Source: Sebastes aleutianus
Taxonomy: Eukaryota; Chordata; Actinopteri; Perciformes; Sebastidae
Assembly: GCA_916700875.1 (NCBI GenBank)
Contig: CAKAKS010000034.1
Location: 17,327,718-17,391,717 of the forward strand
DNA length: 64,000 nt
Direction of reading: 5' to 3'
The translations under genes and the position numbers were made by a program. Positions within the stretch are counted from its first letter, which is position 1; each line of letters begins with the position of its first letter. Below are positions 57,869 through 64,000 of this stretch, piece by piece. The notes beneath the pieces were generated by a model. It had not been told where the DNA came from. It did no database searches and was given only the letters and a program-made list of their open reading frames with translations.

Positions 57869-59026
57869 TTAGGAAAAGTAAAGAGGTAGCATAGAAATGG
57901 AGGGAGTATGAAAGATGAAGAGAAAGAGTAGAGGAGTTCGAGAGCGAGGATATAAGCTTTGAGAAATTTTGTGCGATGCTGTAGAACATGCATATATGTG
58001 TGAGTGTGTGTGTGTGTGTGCGTGTGTGTGTGAGAAAGAGATATCCTTGTGCCTGTCAGCCATGTTGCCGTGGAATCGGTCTATCCACAGTGAAAAAGGC
58101 TTATCTGTGTCTCTGCTAGTGTGTAACAGGTACAGAGGGCAGATTTACTGCCATCATAAAGGCCTTCATTTTGTCAGGCCTAGATGGAATAGGCAGATAG
58201 AAAACACATTCTCACAAACACACACCCTTTAAAAGATACAGACACAGAACCGACCTTTGATAAGCATGCAGAAGGAAGTTTATGTAGGGTCAAAATTACG
58301 GTGGTGTCTTTATACTATGACAGTTTTCCTAAATTTAGATTTAAAAAAGTCACAATATATCGCCTTGCTTACAGTATCGCATTATATCGCAATATATTGA
58401 ATCGTTAACCCCTGTATCATGATACGTATCGTATTGCCAGATTCTTGCCAATACACAGCCTTAATCCGAATAAGAACGAGGAGACGAAATGAGGGATTTA
58501 GACCTCCTGTGTCGTTAATATTCCCATATTAAAATCAGCCAACAGTACATTTTCTAAAGCGTCTAAAGATGTTTATTCGTGTTTGCATTTCTTCCACATT
58601 TGGAATAAAAAGTTCTAGCACCTAACAAAGACTTTTTTCAGTGCACAAGTTATTTATTACTTGTGTAATAAATGGTGCTGTCTGTCTGTCATCCCTCGCC
58701 TCACACCCAGCCCCAGAAAGTGCACACCTGCGCTCTATTTATATATGCAGAGTCTTGCAGCTTTTGGCAGTATGACAGTATATGAGTGGACTTGGATATT
58801 TCTTCAGCGTATTTGTGCATCCATTTTAGTCCTCCTGTAGCCCACGGGTCCAAACCTTATCCTTTAAAAAATCCTGCTGTCTTGCACTAAAGAGTATCTC
58901 CCTTGTGTTAACAGACAAAGAGGCTTTCATGGCTGTACTGCTTCCTGAGTGCATGAAATCCACGAGTTAGCAAAATATCTGTTTTTTTGTGTGTCTTTTA
59001 TTTAATATTTCATGTTTGTGTTTCAG

Positions 59027-59056
59027 ATTTAAACCCACTCCAGGCCAAACGCTCAA
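59027..59056 (+). CDS. Candidate 30-nt microexon of akap7
   Basis: TTTGTGTTTCAG before 59027 and GTATGT after 59056 make strong splice sites around exactly 30 nt. Read in phase 1, which both upstream akap7 transcripts require, it encodes LNPLQAKRS preceded by Asp (after exon 9) or Asn (after the alpha exon) and leaves phase 1 again. Mammalian AKAP7 beta has an insert at this position, but its residues do not match. Chance remains possible. Confidence 0.3.
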
Positions 59057-60745
59057 GTATGTGTCCTTCCTTACATCATATATCTAGGTTCATTTAAAAC
59101 CTAATCTTCATCTGATTACAGGCTCAAATTGCATAATGTAATGAAATCGCTAAGATCATCTAACAATCAAATTCAGGATGATTACCGTGATTATATTGAT
59201 TACAAAAAGATAATCCAAATGATCACCTGGAGCATATGTAATCCAGAAATTATGATGAATCATCATCATCAGTCGTTACTCATGCTGGAAAAGCAATCCC
59301 ATCGCATCTCGGTGTGTTGCTCCACAGCATTTTATAAACTGCACTGGTCCAAAAAAATAACAATCACATAAACAATCATATTTCTGATCAATAAAACTGG
59401 TAGCATTCACTTTCAGCTGGTATCATATTTCACATCTATAATCATTTAACCGCCCTCATTAGTGGAAATTCAGTTAACCTAAATGATCCAAGCAAAAGCG
59501 ATCTTGTCCGGATTAAGGAGGCGGGACAGGAAGTGATTAAGGAGACTGTCCATTAACCGTGCCGCCAGAGTTTATGGCCTAGTGTTAGCGAGCGTCTCTC
59601 CCCACCCCCACCCCATCGCTGTGGCTTCCTTGAACAAGGAAGTCTCTAAGGGACCCCTTCAAGGATTTTATTACAGAGATCAATACAGTATCACATGATT
59701 TCTACTATGATAAGAAATTGTATCCATAAGCCATCCATTGTGTCTACAGCCCTAAACATTTTAAATGCGACAGCGTTACTTGCTGATATTTGCCTTTCAC
59801 ATGTTTTAAGATTTGCATAGAGAGATTTTATTAAAGACATAAATAACAGGGCTGAGGCCTTTACAACCGTTGGACTTCAGCATATGCACATACTGCTGTG
59901 CTCTCATCCTTATTATACTTCCCATTGCACTCAGACACTTTGTGGTGTGGATAAATCTACAACTCCCTCACAAGACTGTCTTCGTTACGTATGACAATGT
60001 AAAACCATATAAAGCCACAGATAGTTTTGTGGTACTGATTAAATAATCAAACCTGCGTTCAGTTCAGCGTGTTTATTTTGAAATGCAGGCTACAGTACAC
60101 ATACAGTATCTCGACAGCATTCACAGAGAGATTCTACATCACAGTTTAACCAGCATGCATCTTGATGTTTGTTTTAAATGGGCTTTTTTTTTCAAATTGC
60201 CTCCCACTGGAAAGCAGATAAAGCATCATCAAAAGAAGATTGTTCTGTGTGATCAGCAGCTGATTACAACTGCTGGTTACACAGACCAGGAGCCAATCAT
60301 AAATAATGAGCTGCAAGTAGTCGGCACGACCGACAATTCTTCAAATGATGAGAGGTGCATGCTGGGTCCATGCCCCCAACGCAATTCTTTAATCACTGAG
60401 GTTTGTGACTGTGCGTGCAAAACTATAAAGACCGGTGCGAAAAACTATACAGGGCACTTATACATAGACTCAGTTTAGGCGTGGCATTAACATGCAATCT
60501 GTATCTGGATATCCTATCTCGATATGGAGAAACACATGTTAATGCAGGTGTACATGCACCGCAGAACACATTGCGATCGGATCGGCCAGATCACATCTGG
60601 AGGTGGTCAGGCTCGCATTGTGATCGAATCTCAGCCAGGTGTAGATACAATCCGTACAGCGTGACCAAATCCGTCCAGCATTTTGAAAGGTCACCTCACT
60701 CCGCCTCTTCCTGCTAGATTAAGATACCCGGCAAAAGCTTAGGGG

Positions 60746-60915
60746 TTAGGGGCGGCCGTAGCTCAGTGGGTAGAGTTGTCGAACCAGAAGGTTGGCGGTT
60801 TGATCCCCGGCTCCTTCTGTCCATATGTCGAAGTGTCCTTGAGCGCTTTAAGTTGCGCTTTAAATGCAGAGGTCAAATTTCATGTATGTACATATATGAA
60901 GATTCTAATAAAGTT
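60746..60915 (+). mobile_element. tRNA-derived SINE
   Basis: A box TAGCTCAGTGGGTAGAG and B-box-like GGTTTGATCCC, then CTCCTTCTGTCCATATGTCG, the body of a widespread fish SINE. The B box has a C-to-T change. Confidence 0.7.
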
Positions 60916-60916
60916 T

Positions 60917-61187
60917 AAAGTAACAGTGTGTAAAATTTAAGGGGATCTATTGGCAGAAATGGAATATAATATTAATAAGTGTGTTTTCTTTAGTGTAAAA
61001 TCACCTGATAATAAGAATCATTGTGTTTTCGTTACCCTAGAATGAGACATTTATATCTACATAGGGAGCGGGTCCCCTCTCTACCGAGTCCGCCATGTTC
61101 CAACAGTAGCCCAGAACAGACAAACCAAACTCCGTTAACTTTTCCTGCTTGGGCCGAAGTTGATATCATTACTTGCTCCCGTCGCCG

Positions 61188-61272
<85 letters not shown>

Positions 61273-61498
61273 CTTCACTACTCACTTCCCATGTGTAAAC
61301 ACACACTCTACGCACTGGCTCTGCTCCAAATGACCTACGCCACTCTTACAACAACTGGCTCTAGAGAGGGCCATTCGCGTTTTCACGTCAGCCATGGTAG
61401 CTCTCCAACATGCTTGGCACACTGGAGAGGCTTCAGTTGGTTGCAATCTCCTCACCTCATCGCTAGATACCACCAGATTCTACACACTGGACCTTTAA
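60917..61498 (+). mobile_element. MITE family 2, full copy with expanded (TC)n
   Basis: Ends AAAGTAACAGTGTGTAA and TACACACTGGACCTTTA are inverted repeats. About 80 bp of uninterrupted CT repeat (61,191-61,270) has expanded inside it. Same family as the remnants in the first gene's introns. Confidence 0.75.
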
Positions 61499-62569
61499 GT
61501 TTAAGTAAAAGCTACAAGTAGTAGCCAAAAGCTAGCAAGCCTTCCCTCGCAAAAAGTGATTTGAAAGGGAATGCATTTCATTGCTTGCCTCAACCTGGGA
61601 CACGCCACGTTTGTTTTAAAAATCCACAAACCCCCTAAAAACAATTTGTATATTGACATTCAATTACAATACTGGCAGAATCAAGATAACATGAACACAA
61701 AGTCCATGGATTGGATGTCATTATCCAGATAATGTATCCAGATACATGTTAATATCAGGTGTAAATAATGTAAATTACTCTTAAACGGTCTGAAAGCGCT
61801 GGAAGCACCAGTTTCAGTTGACTCAGCTTCAGTAGAAATGGCCATTAGTGGCCTATTAGTTCCTCATACTAGTGTCTACGGTTTACTAAGAAAGGCAGAT
61901 TTAGAATAAATTCCGTCTGCTGCAGTCCTGAGGGCAAAAAGCCCTCATCAAACAGCGGTCAGAGGTGTGAGTCACTCAAACTGACAAGCAGGCTGCAGGC
62001 AATCAAACAGCATATCAGTGCAACAGCAGCAGGGCTTCTCAGAACAGCACAGCTCAATAAACCATGAGTTAGATGCACTGTACTACAACAGAACACCATG
62101 TTAGCTTCCAATCAATTTAGCAGAAAAATAAGAAAGTGAAGCTGATGGGAGCACATGGTGACAATAATTGGATGAGCGAAGAGTGTTCATATGCTGCCCA
62201 GTGTGACGAATCCTACTTTCTGTTTGTCATGCTGTTAGCAGGCTGAATATGTGGCATAAATAACACAAATCCATGGATACATAATGCATGTGTCAACAAC
62301 AGTACAAGCTGGTAGGGATGGTGAAAATGCTGCGGTAACAGTGACTGGAATGTATTCCAGCGGCTTGTATTGTTAATCTCAAACCAGCAGAATAGCTGGA
62401 GGATAAAAGGTAGAAAATATATATATAAAATGTCCACAGCATGGATGTGCCAACAATAGACTGAGATCAATGCAGAGAATGTGCACACCTTATTAAATTC
62501 ATACCCAGCAGTGGTATACCTGGTACTGGTTAGATGTGTCGTGTATGTGTTCATACATAAACAGAAAAT

Positions 62570-62947
62570 AATTGCTTGCTTTATGCAAATGTATGTATAT
62601 ATTAATTATTGTAAATCAATAAACAATACAAAACAATGACAAATATTGTCCAGTAACCCTCACAGGTACTGCATTTACCATAAAAAAATATGCTCAAATC
62701 ATAACATGGCAAACTCCAGCCCAACAGGCAACAACAGCTGTCAGTGTGTCAGTGTGCTGACTTGACTATGACTTGCCCCAATCTGCATGTGATTATCATA
62801 AAGTGAGCATGTCTGTAAAGGGGAGACTCGTATGCATTATTCAACCTCCTTCGCGACAAGATAGTATAACATGGTTGGTACCAATGGATTCCGTAGGTTT
62901 TATAGTTTCATGATGCATTATCATCGCGTTAACTTTGACAGCCCTAA
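62570..62947 (-). mobile_element. MITE family 1 fragment
   Basis: From TTGCTTGCTTTATGCAAATG to GCGTTAACTTTGACAGCCCTA, with the AGTCAGCACACTGACACACTG core (reverse strand); truncated at its left end and with an internal deletion. Confidence 0.7.
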
Positions 62948-64000
62948 TGCATATATTAATAATAAACTAATAAAACAGCCGACATTAAGAGTAACACCAG
63001 GTTGGTAATAAAACTACAACAGAATATAAAAAAAACATACATTACTATTTATGGATATGATTCTGACCTCAACAAACCTTTCTCCTCCTCCTTCGCTGTC
63101 TCACTCCTACTGTATGAACCGTCTCCTTCTATAATGAATAATGGAGCACCACACTGCTTTCAAATGTTAACAAGCCTATGGGCCCTGTGGGATTCTGTGG
63201 TGTTGAAGATAAGCTTGGGGATTTTTCTCTTGGCCTTGGTAATCAAATGTTGAGGTGGGTATAGGGTGTATTTTGAACCACTGCAGTAATCTGTGTGTGC
63301 TCGTGTGTGTGTGTGTGTGTCAGTCAGGCAGACTGGATGGTTGAGTGATTCTCCATTACTCTCCGTCTGAATGGCTGCTTAGTGCAGACTGTCCATCTTC
63401 TAGCCTGCCTGCCTTAAATGTCTTTCTACATGAATTATTGACTTACTGCCCATCTTACTTTTTTTTCCTAACTGGCTTTATGTCCCATCAGACTCCTCCT
63501 CTATCTCGCTGTCTTTTTGTGTGCCATTTTATCTGCAGCAAAAGCAAAAGCAACTGTGTGTCAAAGAGCTTTCAATCACTCCCAGGATGTAGATTAAAGC
63601 CAACATGCATGTATAGAAGAGCTGAGAGATGGTCTTTTACTTCATCTGTTATTATCAACTCTACTTGTCACATCTTGTGTCACATCCAATCTATTGTTGC
63701 TGGATTCAGTCTATGATGAGTCGGCTCATTTACCATTGTCAGATTAATAGTTATTTTCTGGTTTTATTTTGAACATACTGGAATGAGAATGAAATCAGCC
63801 CTGGTATCATATGAAAAGACGGGAGGCTTCGAGTTACACTCAAATTCATTGTTGCGTTTATGGCTTTCAATGTCACTATAGTTGAGATTTTGTATGTCTC
63901 ACATATAGTACAGTAGACCACCAGCTAGTGGCATGAAGACAGTTGGAAATCCACAGCTTGATGATGGGTTTCAAATTCCAAGTTTATGTTATTTGTATAT

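Larger units (their letters stand above)
60482..61770 (+). mobile_element. Nested transposon: outer element with SINE and MITE inside
   Basis: Outer ends GGCATTAACATGCAATCTGT and CCAGATACATGTTAATATCA are loosely inverted. Inside lie a tRNA-derived SINE (about 60,746-60,915) and a MITE family 2 copy (60,917-61,498), and within the latter a long (TC)n tract. Confidence 0.45.
43811..64000. other. akap7: Probable akap7 intron to window end
   Basis: No exon beyond the 59,027 candidate can be supported, and no sequence encoding the AKAP7 RII-binding helix was found. Besides the listed transposons I see AT-rich unique sequence, purine tracts (48,060-48,200; 50,190-50,330; 57,580-57,700), (GT)n at 47,814-47,840, 48,270-48,288 and 63,301-63,320, (GA)n at 57,829-57,865, and AACCCAAACCACGATC repeat sequence near 46,335. 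Confidence 0.5.

Noticed and set aside
60083..60478. 131-codon plus-strand open frame
   Set aside because: No recognisable domain, no strong start context; most likely chance, running up to a transposon edge.

Overview
This window comes from a vertebrate nuclear genome, almost certainly a teleost fish. It has multi-exon genes with GT-AG introns, long microsatellites, and many copies of short terminal-inverted-repeat transposons and tRNA-derived SINEs of kinds common in fish. Everything here is read by eye from the sequence; no database was searched.

Region 1 (1-10,300, + strand) is the 3' part of a gene I do not recognise. An N-terminal helical region (three exons) joins a C-terminal alpha/beta-looking region (two exons) through a linker made by tandem duplication of two small symmetric phase 1-1 exons: module A (78 nt, 26 codons) and module B (90 nt, 30 codons). 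I place nine A copies (one fused to exon 3) and seven B copies, four of them broken. If all intact exons are used the frame runs for 595 codons without a stop. An inverted pair of ~600-bp transposons encloses one A exon, and a glycine-rich open frame of 44 codons follows the TAG stop in the same frame.

Region 2 (12,090-26,663, + strand) is akap7, encoding A-kinase anchoring protein 7 (AKAP18), long (gamma/delta-like) form. Nine coding exons join with consistent phases: a basic, presequence-like N-terminus, an acidic repeat tract, two basic clusters and the whole 2H-phosphoesterase-like central domain with both H-x-T motifs. The last exon seen ends in phase 1.

Region 3 (26,664-43,400) is intron filled with repeats. 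At 43,762 lies the alternative first exon of the short, membrane-anchored akap7 alpha/beta form (MGQLCCFPFSQAEEKI; myristoyl and dual-palmitoyl signal), also ending in phase 1, so it can join the same downstream exons. It sits next to a dense cluster of CA and TC microsatellites.

Region 4 (43,811-64,000) is most simply read as the following intron. It holds many nested transposons and one possible 30-nt phase 1-1 microexon at 59,027. I did not find the shared C-terminal exon with the PKA RII-binding helix, so akap7 probably continues past the window.
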